Part shown: positions 11,274-21,538 of the stretch, piece by piece
Layout: every line of letters starts with the position of its first letter
How positions within the stretch are numbered: position 1 is the first letter of the stretch
Assembly (NCBI GenBank): GCA_009869945.1
Contig: WIXG01000346.1
Location: forward strand, 1 to 64,000
Direction of reading: 5' to 3'
DNA: 64,000 nt
Source of the DNA: Mesaphorura yosii
Lineage: Eukaryota; Arthropoda; Collembola; Poduromorpha; Tullbergiidae
The notes under the pieces: generated by a model
The model's input: only the letters and a program-made list of their open reading frames with translations
What the model was told of the DNA's origin: nothing
Databases searched by the model: none
Made by a program: the position numbers and the translations under genes

Positions 11274-11903
11274 TGAGATACAGCGCCGCACAGGAGAATA
11301 AAACGGTGAATGCCTAAAATCTTAAATTCCGTCTTAAAACTTAAAATGCCTCCATTTCAATAAATTCATGGGCAACCATTAAATGATAAAGTGCTGTACG
11401 TAATAATTCCATTATCTTAACGCTGTTATTTCATTTGACATTCCGGATAATAGAAAACTCCGCTTCGGCTCCTCTTCGTGTGCGTGCCTTTAAACTATTA
11501 AAACCAGTGCCCACATTCTGGCTGGGCATTTGAATATGAAAGAAAGGAACTCAAATTTCCACAATTCGATTCACGTTTCGTGACTCGATGCGTGAAATTC
11601 AGATACTTGCATTCTTTCAAGACGTAAACAAATAAACCATGTCTATGTCGCATTAATTACTCACGCTCGAGGTCAAAGTCAATATTCAGCATGCAGCCCT
11701 GCATTGTAGCAATGTACTATTTACAAACACAAAGTGAAGACGAGTGACGAGTCGAGCCTGACTGAGGTGCTTCGGGCAGAATACAAAAAATAAACAGTAA
11801 TTGCGATATTTACTGACACGCACCACGACTGCGCTGCGATTGAATTCTCGTCATTCTAGTGTCTCATTCTTGTAATTGTTTTAGTGGAGAACACGCAGAG
11901 ACG
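11274..11903. other. Promoter region of the receptor and 5' region of a small gene
   Basis: No conserved coding sequence. A pyrimidine-rich tract ending in TTTTAG at about 11882 looks like a splice acceptor, so the small gene starting at 11904 probably has an upstream non-coding exon in this region. Confidence 0.45.
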
Positions 11904-12191
11904 ATGGATTTCTTCACCTACCGCATCGGCCGAGAACAAGAACGGGAGATTCGGAAAATCAAATTGCGATGGGATTTCGTCGACTCGTACCGCCGATTGC
12001 TGGCCGATGGCCGGGCGGAAGGCGAGACAGAAAGCGAGCTCGCGATCTACCAGAATTGGGCGAATCGGGCGCAGGAAGAATTCACGTCGGCGTGGACCGA
12101 CTACAAGGTAATTAATTCAAATGGCTAATGGCTTTCTGCTAACTTCATGATTTTTACCCGTTCATAGAGGAAGATGAACCTAAAAGACTGA
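11904..12191 (+). CDS. Small charged protein of unknown function
   Basis: Two exons (11904-12107 and 12168-12191) with a 60-bp GT-AG intron encode 75 aa, starting MDFFTYRIGREQE. The protein is soluble in character and rich in Glu, Arg and Lys, with aromatic residues spaced as in a helical protein (WDFVDSYRRLL, YQNWANRAQEEF, AWTDYKRK). I see no signal peptide and do not recognise the family. A probable splice acceptor at 11882, just upstream of the ATG, suggests a 5' untranslated exon. A polyadenylation signal lies at 12237. It lies within the chemoreceptor cluster but shows no relation to it. Reading through the donor instead would give only a few extra residues and a stop. Confidence 0.6.
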
Positions 12192-12236
12192 AGAGCTTCG
12201 ATGTCTAATCTCGTTTGAATTGACGATGAAGCACTG

Positions 12237-12242
12237 AATAAA
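12237..12242 (+). terminator. Polyadenylation signal AATAAA
   Basis: Hexamer 46 bp after the stop of the small gene at 11904-12191, on the same strand and near the convergent end of the next gene. Confidence 0.55.
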
Positions 12243-12329
12243 TTCCTAATTCATATTTACATTTATTGAGCCTTCAATTCAATTCAGCCATTCAATAGTT
12301 CAAAGCAACAATGCAGTTATGCAGTGTAC

Positions 12330-13488
12330 TTAAGCCTTCTTGGCTTTGCCCGGCCCACGAATGAAAACGGTCTCGCCCTGCTTGTCGATGGTCACTCCAG
12401 CCAGGTTGGGGCCACCCTCATCGACCTTCAGGTTGATCCACTTCTTGGGCTCGTCCTTGTACGAGAAGTTGACCTGGAACTCATGCTCTGAGACGAGCTC
12501 CTTGTCCACCTTGGTCGGTGTGCCCACGGATGCGGTGACAAGAATCGAGCCTGCGTCAGGCTCGGTCTCCATCGGCACTCCGGAGCTCTGGATCGTCCAC
12601 TCGCCGTCGGGAGCCTTTGTCGTCACCATTTGGTTGCTCGTGCTCGTCGTAGTTTTACCACCTGGGCCGAAGGTGTACGTTGACGAGCCGGAGGTGGTTG
12701 TGAAGCTGAAATATGAAATGCCATTCGTCAAAAGCAAGTTTAGAAGGGCAGGCTGGGGATTGCCTTACCCTGGTCCAGAGCTCTTCACGGTCGGCAAGTC
12801 AGAGAGGTCCGGGAGGTAGGGATTGAAGCCAAAGTCCGTTCCAAAGCCGGCTCTAGCACCAGCTCCAACGAATGGCGGTCCAAACCCAAAGTCGCCACCG
12901 AAACCACCACCAAACCCGCCATAGGGTCCACCATAAGGCCCGAAATCGTCTTCGTAGTCGAAGGGTCCGCCGAAACCACCGCCGACGTATGCGCCTCCGC
13001 CCAATGGAGGTAGTGGCTTCTTATACGACGGCCTGGGCGACTGACAAAATATTAATACAGGTTAATTGTGAGTACCTCTGACTTACTGCTGCTGTACTCA
13101 AATTAATTACCTTGAGCATGCTTGAGGTGGGTTTAGGCCTGGACCCTGGCCGTGGTCCTTCCTCCTCCTCCGCAGTACCAAACTTGGTGCTGAAACTCGT
13201 TCCAGCACCGACTCCGACACCCTTTCCACGGAACCTTGGTCCGAAACCGCTGAACCCACCGGCAAACCCACCAACACCAACGCCATAAGGCCCGAATCCA
13301 GCGCCAAAACCAGGAGCTCCAAATCCGAACCCGAAGCCAGGAGCACCGAACCCAAACCCGTAGCACCAAGGAGGTTTGTAGAATGGATTGTAGCACTCTG
13401 CCTGCCTCTTTTCAACGCTGGCGCTCGCGTGAGAGCTGAGCGCCAGTGCAGTTGCGAGAAGAACCGAGAGAAATGCGACCGCCGCCAT
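12330..13488 (-). CDS. Secreted glycine-rich protein
   Basis: Three exons (13111-13488, 12769-13040, 12330-12705) join to 341 aa with GT-AG introns of 70 and 63 bp. The N terminus MAAVAFLSVLLATALALSS is a clear signal peptide, followed by a dibasic KR at residues 27-28 and one Cys pair. The middle is low complexity: Gly/Phe/Pro repeats (GFGAPGFG type) in exon 1 and GGPYGGFGGG type in exon 2. The last third is a different, non-repetitive, charged region (EHEFQVNFSYKDEPKKW) ending in GPGKAKKA. An extracellular structural role, for example in cuticle or secreted matrix, is inferred from composition only. I do not recognise the C-terminal region. A TATA-like element and a perfect hairpin lie just upstream. 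Confidence 0.8.
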
Positions 13489-13539
13489 TTTATGAGCTTG
13501 ATAGACTCCGAAATGGTTGCTCGTCTCCTTCAGACTGAA

Positions 13540-13548
13540 TTTAAATAG
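13540..13548 (-). promoter_or_regulatory. TATA-like element of the glycine-rich gene
   Basis: On the minus strand the sequence reads CTATTTAAA about 52-60 bases upstream of the start codon at 13488, a plausible core promoter position if the 5' leader is about 25 nt. Confidence 0.45.
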
Positions 13549-13576
13549 GGTCTACTGTGCGTTTAACTTCTGGACG

Positions 13577-13605
13577 ACCTTCCATGCACAAGCTGCATGG
13601 AAGGT
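13577..13605. repeat. Perfect 12-bp inverted repeat with 5-base loop
   Basis: ACCTTCCATGCA at 13577-13588 is followed by CAAGC and then its exact reverse complement at 13594-13605. It lies about 30 bp upstream of the TATA-like element of the glycine-rich gene, so it could be a dimeric factor site or a cruciform-forming element. Confidence 0.75.
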
Positions 13606-14302
13606 TACCAATCATTCTATTCTACGTGTGATAACCGCCAGTCATTCGCAATCACGGTGTTTTACTCCTTATCATGGAGCTTCACCACAAGATTGGCTCG
13701 CGATTGGAGCCTTTGCAGCCATCGCCAAGCAAGAACCAAGCCAAAGCCAAGTCCAGTCGAATTGGAATACGAATTGGAATACAGGATGAGTGGAGAACCT
13801 AAATGAGGCCGCAATCACTAAAGTGCGGTTAGTCACTTTAACCAGCCAGCTTTGATGAGCTGTTGGGACCACATTCGATCAATTCACTGGTTTGGTTTGG
13901 CGCATAGTATTTCTCAAAGCCTTAGAACTTAATAAGGCAGCTTTACTGCACGTTTATCGCGTTTGGGCTTCGAATTCCTTTGATCTGGGTGTTTGGGTCA
14001 CACCGAGAACGAGCCCAGCCTTGGCCAAGCAATGGAAATGCAGTGCAGGAGAAACTTTTTTGTGACTGTGATAGCAGAATTGTGCAAGGCAATGGAAAGG
14101 AGGATTCAGTGAATCGACTTTCTGGAATGCTCGAAAACAAAAGATAAATCTCGTCTAGTCATGACTCAAAATGATTCCGAGTCGTGATAATCGTGAATGA
14201 GTTGAAAAATGACCCATTAATTCAAGAATTTTTACAGTACAACCAGTAAATCTTACTTTTTATTATAACATATATGCTTTTTTATTTGGGAACATGTAAA
14301 AC
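13606..14302. other. Intergenic, nothing recognised
   Basis: Mixed-composition DNA between the glycine-rich gene and the receptor pseudogene. Short frames on both strands show no family features. Confidence 0.5.
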
Positions 14303-15571
14303 TCAAACATGTCTCCGGTACGCGATTACGATGGACGTAATCTGCTGCCCGATGAAAAGAAAAAGGTAAAGAACCGTAGTTGGAGTGGCGGTGAACATGA
14401 AACTGACCCTAACCGAAACCGTACGGAGTGTCCGAATCTCCTTCAACGCGATTGTGTACCGGCAGTGCAGGCAGGCCCGGCGTAGTGCAGTTTGCAGTCG
14501 CTCCGTTCGATGATAGAGCACCGTGTTGATTTGGAGGATGACGACAATGCCCACGGTCATCGCAAAAGCGGCGAGGCTGAGCACCAGCGTGTAAGCCGTG
14601 TCCAGGTACGCGTAGAAGAGAATCATGGCGGATGTGCTCCCGATGAGGACGCAGCAGGCGGTCAGCAGGAGGGCGGGGATGATGACGGGCGACCCGGTCT
14701 TCTCAAACATGGAGGCAAATATCATCAACTGCTTGTACATGCGAATCACCTTCTTCGCCTGCCGTCCGACCGGGCGAGCACTTCTCAAATGGTTGTGCGC
14801 CTTTGCAGCCCAGCCCTGCATCAGAATCAGGCATCCGAAACCCGTGAGCATTCCAGTGAAAAGTCGCAGTGACACCCGGGAGGAAGCGAAGCCGAAAAAC
14901 ACACTGAAAAGAATTCTGCCAAAGAGGTTCGGCCCAAAATACTGAAGGCACAAGTTTGCGTGCATAGACGGTCTCAGAAGAGCCACGAAACCCACGAAAG
15001 GGAGAATGAAGCTGAGGGCGCCGGTACCTGCGTAGAAAGCAAGCAGGAGGAACTCGTGAGGATTCGCAGCCCAAACTCGAATTCGAGTACGAATCTCGTT
15101 AATCAACGACTTGAATGAACGAAACACCACTTTCGCTGTAAATGCACGTGGCCGTCTGCGTGGGCGTCCGCGTGGGCGTTCGACTGTGACTCGAGTACCG
15201 ATCACAAACAATTGATTTGTGTGAAGGAATTTGTTGCACAATCTTGCTAGCTCCGTTTTGTAGGCGTAGCAAGCGTAGTGCATCGTGACCAATGCGGCAG
15301 CGAGTACGGCGAAGCCCGACAGGACCACAATTGGGTTCACGACGCCTCGCAGCTGCCATTGCACGTTGTGGCTGTACTAAACGACGAAGGTAAGGCTGGT
15401 GGTCAATTCCAACGCTGTGGCGAGCACGTAAAGACGCTGGCCTCGGCGAGTCTTGATTGCAGTCAACTTGAGCATGGGCGCGCTGGGCTCCCAGTCGGAG
15501 GGAATGCACTTGGTCCCGTAATGGACGTAGGAAAGGAAGGAGAAGACCCGAATCACGTCTTCTGACAGCAT
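14303..15571 (-). pseudogene. Gustatory-like receptor with one premature TAG
   Basis: One uninterrupted frame of 422 codons from the ATG at 15571 to the stop at 14303, except for a single TAG at 15377-15379 (codon 65). The N terminus MLSEDVIRVFSF and the motif DWEPSAPMLKL match the intact paralogues at 18659 and 20297. In those genes the codon at this place is Trp in the first membrane segment (GWYVHF, AWYGHY), so a TGG to TAG change explains the stop. The remaining 357 codons are intact, including WAANPHEFLLLAFYA, QYFGPNLFGR, NTVLYHRTERL and the C-terminal FLFIGQQITSIVIAYR. It is either a very young pseudogene, a segregating null allele, a read-through gene, or a sequencing error. Confidence 0.85.
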
Positions 15572-16113
15572 CGTGAACGAGTTCTGAGGACAGAGAACAA
15601 AGTACCTGTATTCACCTCTCACCAAGTTCAGAGCATTGCTATTAAAGTACTTACATTCGGATATTCAAGCTGAAGGTCGTTCAGGGGCGTTTCAAAAATG
15701 TATTGGAATTTTTAATCCCAGAATGCCATCTATTTGACTATTGACTAGGAGCATGTTAGGCATGTTTTAAGAAAGCCATCACTAATGGACCATCTCATTC
15801 TTCTCAGGATGGATTCTTAACAGTTAAATAGAATTTCTTCGAACTTCTCATTGTCAGACATTATCTTTGCCGATTCCCTTCAACATTTCCAATTCTCGTG
15901 CCTTCTCTTTTGTTGATCCTCTCAAATTCGACATTATCTGCCAACATCAGTCAAAGTGAATTTTAGTTCAGGGTTAGTTTTAAAAGCATTTGCATTTCGT
16001 TGAAACATTAATGAGCTGGAAGTACGGAAGCATCGAAAAATGCAAACCAAAAAGTTTTGCCTTCTAGAAGTAATTTATTTATGCTACGACACATAAAATT
16101 GATGAAATGCTTT
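15572..16113. other. Intergenic, nothing recognised
   Basis: AT-rich spacer between two receptor remnants. No coding similarity is visible. Confidence 0.5.
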
Positions 16114-16356
16114 TCAGAGAGTCCCTCGATATGTGATGACAATGTACACGATCTGCTGACCGATGAAGTGAAACAGAGTCAGCACAGTGCTGTACATCAG
16201 CTCCAAGCTGGAGGCGAGGGTGAATTGTCGGCGCGTCTTGATGGAGGTCAGCTTCAACACGGGCGCTGTCCCGTCCCAGTCGAAGGGAACACACTTTGTG
16301 CTGACAGCGAGCTGGGTGAGAAACTCGTATTTTCGAATAACGCCTTCTGACAACAT
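16114..16356 (-). pseudogene. Internally deleted gustatory-like receptor, 80-codon remnant
   Basis: The open frame of 80 aa begins MLSEGVIRKYEFL and carries the family N terminus with FDWDGTAPVLKL, IKTRR and SSLELMYS. It then jumps directly to the family C terminus TVLTLFHFIGQQIVYIVITYR. Compared with the paralogues at 14303, 18659 and 20297, which have about 390-420 residues, roughly 330 codons are missing. These would hold nearly all membrane segments. The join is in frame, so the reading frame remains open from start to stop. It is most simply a deletion-derived pseudogene, but a short two-helix membrane protein could still be made. Confidence 0.82.
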
Positions 16357-17296
16357 CGCTTTTCGTTGTGACGGCTGCCAGTGAACAAAGGACACGGGCG
16401 AAAAAAAACTGCATCACCAACGTCGAGGAGAATGCCGAGAAATGCAGGGAAATATTCCAAACGATTGATAATTTGTCTTGTGTATTAATTTGGCATGTAG
16501 AGTTTCCTCGTGTTGTTTTTCATTTCGTGCCAATGGTCTTCTTGGCTGTGGCTTGCTGTTTGTGAAGGTATAAAATTCCGATGAACATGCTTGATTGCCT
16601 TCTAATGCTTTATTAATCAAACGAAGCTCGATTTCGATTTCGAATTATTTCATTTTATTTCAAGGTTGGATAGTGAAAAAATTAAGTGACATTTTCCAAA
16701 ACTGAAAATGAAATCGGACTGGCACTCCAGCAGCGGAAATTCCCGTGCACATTTACATTTACAGTTTCATCATTTAACATGAAAAATTCAAACTGATGCG
16801 TTAGAGTTTCATAAGAATGGCAAAACACTGCCAATGAGCCAATTCGTGCGCGTTCGTACGAGCCCACCAAATTGTCAAAATTCAATTAGTCAGGAATTAC
16901 GGACTCCTGTCACAGCCGACTAGATAATGATGCGATAAGTTGAATATTTTATTCACGTACGCTGATGATTATCGATTCCTAACCTCCTAACTTTCCGCTT
17001 TCCAGAAAATGAAAAGTTGTTGATTGCCAAGTCTTGTCTTGTCTTTTGTGATTTGTGGTCGCACTTTTAAATTTTTATTTTTAATTCCTACCGACAGAGG
17101 CAATGCGGGTTCCGAGTTCAATTAAGTGCGTTTGCTTGTCGTGGGCTAATGGCTTATAATATTTATACCGAAAGGTTCCGGTCTCGTTTCTGCCCTGCCC
17201 ACCTGCCCATTCTTTGCCTGGGAAAAGAAGTAGCGTCGAGCCATTAACCCCCTTCAGTCGAGTGCGACGCGAGTCGAGTCGGGGATTAAAAGCAAA
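16357..17296. other. Divergent promoter region, no gene recognised
   Basis: Separates the minus-strand remnant from the plus-strand receptor at 17297. It should contain the latter's promoter. Nothing else is supported. Confidence 0.5.
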
Positions 17297-18574
17297 ATGT
17301 TGAATGAGCGAATGCAGTGGATTTTTAGCTCCGTGTTCGACTTGTCCACGAGAATTCACGCAATCCCTTGCGAATGGGTTCCCTCGGCGCCCGTCCTCAA
17401 ACTGCGGCCAATCACGCGGTGGCGAGACAGGGCGCTGTACTGCTTGGCTTCGGGCCTGGAATTCGTCTTCGTGGTCGGGTCGGTGCTGGGCTACGCGACC
17501 TACCTGAACGCCGCCACCCCGCTGGACAGCAAAATAATGCTCTCACTCTTTTTCGTCTGTTCTCTCCTCGGGCTCGGCTTCACGTACGTCAACCACGTGA
17601 GTCAGCTGGGCATCGTGGAGTACACAAACAAACTGTGTCAGACGAATGCGCTCGTTCTTCGGCGACTGGGCGATGCTCAGGGCCAAGGAAGGGATGAACA
17701 GGATAGGCAGGACGGGCGTGATGGTCGCCTTCACCATCGTCATCGCCATCGCGATGCCCATCGTCACAGCGTCTGGATGGAGTGGCTCGTTCAGATGTAT
17801 TGCGTCGGGATGCTCTCCGTAGTCCCGATTATCTTCGGCATCCTCATGCGGCCAGACGGGGCAGAGAACCTCTACGCGCTGATGAACGGTGAGCCCGAAC
17901 ATGGATCAAATGGATCTTGGCACTTGCTGCCCGGCAAGGCGGCCTTCGCCCTCGCCGCCAGTCTCTGCTGGGCCTACGAGATGATCAAAGTCACGCCGTA
18001 CGTGATGCTTATCTTCTGCTCGGCAATCTTCATGCTTGACTGGATTCTTGCCACTGCTGCCGAATTCGAGTTCGAGCAGCAAGATTCGGGTCGGGCCGGT
18101 CTGCGCGCGCTCGCCGAGACGCGAGCCATGCACATTTTCGTGATAATGTTTGACCAGCATGTCTGCCGACTCGCCTACCCGGCCATGAACCTCTGGATCA
18201 TGATTCTGATGGTCGGCTGCTCCTCGGCGATGATTACGCTTCACGACCGCGTGACCCTGCTCTTCATCGTCTGCATGTTGGACGCGCTCGTCCTGTCGCT
18301 GACTGCGTTCCTGCTCCAGTTTCGGCTGATTGAGTCCATGACGAGCGAGCACGTGAGGCTCCTGCGGCTGGTGAACGAGAAACTGGTGGCCACGGCGACA
18401 GTGACGCTGATGGAGAGTGAGTTGAAGTTGCAGAAGAGGAGGGCGAGGAGCATGAGTGTTTTCCGAATTAAAATTGGGTGCCTTGTCGTGTACTCGGACA
18501 GAGGGCTCACCACGTGCGACTCGTTGGTCGACAAAATCATCACAACGCTGGTGGCCTTCAGGGAGACGCAGTGA
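17297..18574 (+). CDS. Gustatory-like seven-transmembrane receptor
   Basis: Single-exon gene of 425 aa. The N terminus MLNERMQWIFSSVF and the motif PCEWVPSAPVLKLRPI align with the receptor family on the opposite strand. Hydrophobic helices follow the family plan, with the block YCVGMLSVVPIIFGILMRP matching the third helix region of the paralogues. A loop at about residues 126-160 is expanded by a highly charged low-complexity run rich in Gln, Asp, Arg and His, absent from the relatives. The C-terminal end (VDKIITTLVAF) is more diverged than in the minus-strand members. Predicted to be a plasma membrane chemoreceptor; ligand unknown. Confidence 0.72.
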   Translation: MLNERMQWIFSSVFDLSTRIHAIPCEWVPSAPVLKLRPITRWRDRALYCLASGLEFVFVVGSVLGYATYLNAATPLDSKIMLSLFFVCSLLGLGFTYVNHVSQLGIVEYTNKLCQTNALVLRRLGDAQGQGRDEQDRQDGRDGRLHHRHRHRDAHRHSVWMEWLVQMYCVGMLSVVPIIFGILMRPDGAENLYALMNGEPEHGSNGSWHLLPGKAAFALAASLCWAYEMIKVTPYVMLIFCSAIFMLDWILATAAEFEFEQQDSGRAGLRALAETRAMHIFVIMFDQHVCRLAYPAMNLWIMILMVGCSSAMITLHDRVTLLFIVCMLDALVLSLTAFLLQFRLIESMTSEHVRLLRLVNEKLVATATVTLMESELKLQKRRARSMSVFRIKIGCLVVYSDRGLTTCDSLVDKIITTLVAFRETQ

Positions 18575-18658
18575 TAGCAGTGAAGTGAAGGCTGTGAACA
18601 TAGACTCTTCGATTGTCTGACAGTTTAGTTCTTGATTGTACTCAAATAAAATCAGTAT

Positions 18659-19822
18659 TCAGTATTCTGCCCGGTACGTGATGACGATGGACGTTATTTG
18701 CTGCCCAATAAACAGAAACAAGTTGAGGGCGGTGCGTGGATTAGCCGTGAACATGAAACTGATTCGTAATGAAATCGTCCGCAGTGCCCGCAATTCTTTC
18801 AACTCGCCGGCGCCTGTATGCTGCTGCTGGAGGCATGCGCGGTGGAGGTTGGCTCGCAGCCCCTCCGTTCGATGGTAGAGGACCGTGTTCGTCTGGAAGA
18901 GAATCAGAATGCCGAAGGAAAGACCAACCGAAAGCTGACACATGATCAGGAGTCGAGCCGGGTCCAGCTGAGAGTGGGCGAGGACGAGTGCCGACGAGCA
19001 CGCCGTGACAAAGATCGCGGCGACGAGGAGCAGGGCGGGCGTGAAGAAGTCGGAGGCCGCCTTCTGCACGATCGCGTCAAGCACGAGCATCTGCCTGTAG
19101 ACACCGATCGCCTTCTCCGCCGACGATCGCCCAGCCTCCAGTGAGTCGAGCACCAGCTGAGCCCAGTCCTGCATTACCAGCAGACAGGCGAAACACGACA
19201 TTCCCGTCAAGCACAGGCGCGTTATCGCCCGGAATGCGAGGATGGCAAAGAAAGTGCTGTACAGGACCCGACCGGGGAGGGCAAGCCCAAAGTACTGCAG
19301 GTACAGGTTCTCGATTGTGGAGGGACTCAGTTGGACCAGGAAGCAGATTGCTGGGACGGTGAAGCACATGGAGCAGAAAGAGCCGTAGACGAGAACAAGT
19401 TTGAACTCGTCCAGATGCTGCTTCTCCGATGAAATGCTGCGAAGCATTATGTTTGTCTGATGTAGTTTATTGACGAGTCGAGCGAATTCTTCGTTGTACG
19501 CGTACCCGGCGTACATTATGCCCGACCCAGCGCCGAATCCCGTGCAGATGAGAAGGATGACCATTTGCTGTACGACATCAAGGGCGTGGGCACGGATGGC
19601 TCCCTGCTGCTGCAGGAAGTGAACGTACCAGCCGATGAGGAGCACAGTGCAAAGGAGGTCGAGAGCGGACACGGCACCACAAAGGAACCGTCTCATTCGA
19701 GTCTTGATGGAGGTCAGTTTCAGCACAGGCGCTGCCGGGTCCCAGTCGAAAGGAAGGGACCTGACCCTCGTCGCGACGAACCACAGGAAATTCAGGATGC
19801 AAGAAACTTTTTCTGGTAGCAT
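18659..19822 (-). CDS. Gustatory-like seven-transmembrane receptor
   Basis: Single-exon gene of 387 aa from the ATG at 19822, chosen because the family alignment starts at MLPEKVSCILNFL, although the frame is open further upstream. Family marks are FDWDPAAPVLKLTSIKTR, GWYVHF in helix one, NKLHQTN after helix two, QYFGLALPGRVLYS, NTVLYHRTEGLR in the long loop and the terminal FLFIGQQITSIVITYR. The frame is intact. It converges tail to tail with the receptor at 17297, the two stop codons being about 85 bp apart. Similarity is closest to the genes at 14303 and 20297. Likely a sensory neuron chemoreceptor channel, by analogy with insect gustatory receptors. Confidence 0.74.
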   Translation of the reverse strand: MLPEKVSCILNFLWFVATRVRSLPFDWDPAAPVLKLTSIKTRMRRFLCGAVSALDLLCTVLLIGWYVHFLQQQGAIRAHALDVVQQMVILLICTGFGAGSGIMYAGYAYNEEFARLVNKLHQTNIMLRSISSEKQHLDEFKLVLVYGSFCSMCFTVPAICFLVQLSPSTIENLYLQYFGLALPGRVLYSTFFAILAFRAITRLCLTGMSCFACLLVMQDWAQLVLDSLEAGRSSAEKAIGVYRQMLVLDAIVQKAASDFFTPALLLVAAIFVTACSSALVLAHSQLDPARLLIMCQLSVGLSFGILILFQTNTVLYHRTEGLRANLHRACLQQQHTGAGELKELRALRTISLRISFMFTANPRTALNLFLFIGQQITSIVITYRAEY

Positions 19823-20296
19823 CTTGACTGCTTGACGGGTGGAGTCTTTCCAGTCGTCTGTGTGCTTCTTCACTATGAGTGTCAATGATTTCAAGATGGC
19901 TGGTTGGCAAGCGAAATGCGACATACAATAGCAATAAATAGCCAAAACAGCGTTCCAATTAGGGTTGCTGCAATAAAGCGATAGAATGTCATGTAAAATG
20001 AATAAATGGCCAAGTGTTTCTTCGTGGAATACTTCGTTATCGTTAATTATTAATCAGAGCTTGTGAAATTCGATTCGGGGCTCACAACACTCCGAGTCGG
20101 TTCTTAGATATTTAATGTAGACTGCCTTTCTTATCCGGAAGAAGGGCATTGAAGAAGCGAAAACGAAAAGTGGTGCTCACTAAATTTTTAACGCCTCGAG
20201 AGTCGTGACTTTTTACGATTTGCGTCATGGTCGTAGCCTTGCCGAAATGACGAATTGGCATGTGTCGAAGCAAAACTGTTAGCAAACACATAAAAT
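19823..20296. other. Spacer between tandem receptors
   Basis: Promoter-sized gap upstream of the receptor at 18659-19822. No gene seen. Confidence 0.5.
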
Positions 20297-21538
20297 TCAA
20301 ACGTTTCCCCGGTAGGTGATGACGATGGTCGTTATCTGCTGTCCGATGAAGAGAAACAAGTGCAGGGCAGTGCGAGGAGTGGCTGTGAACATGAAACTGA
20401 TTCGGGCGGATATCGTTTGCAGGGTTCGCACCTCCTTCAATCTGATTACGTATTGTTCCTGTTCCTGAAGGCAGGCTCGTCTCAGTGCAGTTCGCAGCCG
20501 CCGAGTTCGATGGTAGAGGACCGTGTTGACTTGGATGATGACGAGCATGCCGACTGCCATCACAATCGCGACTTGACTAAAGGCCAGAACGTAGACGGGG
20601 CCGAGCTTTGAGCGGGAAAGGATCAGGGCGGATGTGCAGACCGTCAGGATGAACGAGGCGCAACTGAACAGTGCGGGGATGAGGATCGGAGACGTGGCCT
20701 TCTCGAACAGGGCAGAAAACACCATCAATTGCTTGTAACTTCTCATATTTTTCCTGTCCTCCGACATTACGAAGTTGTCAAGCGCCTTTGCAGCCCAGGC
20801 TTGCATCAGAAGAAGGCTTCCGAAGCAGGTCAGCATTGGGATGCTTAGGCGCAGAGTCATGCGGAAGCTGATGACAGTTGAGAGGGCGCTGAACAAGAAT
20901 CTTCCGGGAAGGGCAGGGCCAAAGTATTGCAAGTACAGATTTTCGTAAGACGCAGCACTCAGGAGACGTAGGAATGTGACGGAGGGGACCATGCAGCAGA
21001 AGGCGGAGATGGACGCGTAGAAAGTTACGAGCAGGAACTCGTAAGGATTTGTTGTCCACTCTCGAAGGCGTGTACGAGCTCTAGCTCCGTTGGCCAATCT
21101 TTCGACGATTTTATTTCTTCGCCCTTGCTCTCGGATTCCGACAATGTTGGGTTTCTTGTAGCTTTTCTCGGGACCCAGCTGTTGGTTTATCTGAAAGAGT
21201 TGGCTGACCAACCTCGCGAGTTCTTCGTTACTCACGTATGCAGCGTACAGCATGCTGGACCCGAAAAGCATCACGGTGCAAATGAGTAGGATGACAATCT
21301 TCTGGACTACATCGAGCACGGCTACTCGTACGTAGTGTCCGTACCAGGCGACGAGGAGCAGGCAGTAAATCAACTCCGATGCGGAGGCGAAAGCGCATTG
21401 AAGCTTGTGACCACGAGTCTTGATCGATGCTAGCTTCAGTAAGGGTGCTGCCGGGTCCCAGTCAAAAGGCAGGCACTGCGTCAGGCTGGCGACGTGCCAG
21501 AGGAGCTCGTAGATTCGGATTATGGCTTCAGACAGCAT
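20297..21538 (-). CDS. Gustatory-like seven-transmembrane receptor
   Basis: Single-exon gene of 413 aa starting MLSEAIIRIYELL. It shares FDWDPAAPLLKLASIKTR, AWYGHY, NEELARLVSQL, NPYEFLLVTFYA, QYFGPALPGRFLFS, NTVLYHRTRRLR and the C-terminal FLFIGQQITTIVITYR with its neighbours. Several hydrophobic helices and a basic loop at about residues 130-165 (RRNKIVERL) are visible. The frame is intact. Together with 14303, 16114 and 18659 it forms a same-strand tandem array, consistent with birth by local duplication. Likely a plasma membrane chemoreceptor channel; ligand unknown. Confidence 0.75.
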   Translation of the reverse strand: MLSEAIIRIYELLWHVASLTQCLPFDWDPAAPLLKLASIKTRGHKLQCAFASASELIYCLLLVAWYGHYVRVAVLDVVQKIVILLICTVMLFGSSMLYAAYVSNEELARLVSQLFQINQQLGPEKSYKKPNIVGIREQGRRNKIVERLANGARARTRLREWTTNPYEFLLVTFYASISAFCCMVPSVTFLRLLSAASYENLYLQYFGPALPGRFLFSALSTVISFRMTLRLSIPMLTCFGSLLLMQAWAAKALDNFVMSEDRKNMRSYKQLMVFSALFEKATSPILIPALFSCASFILTVCTSALILSRSKLGPVYVLAFSQVAIVMAVGMLVIIQVNTVLYHRTRRLRTALRRACLQEQEQYVIRLKEVRTLQTISARISFMFTATPRTALHLFLFIGQQITTIVITYRGNV

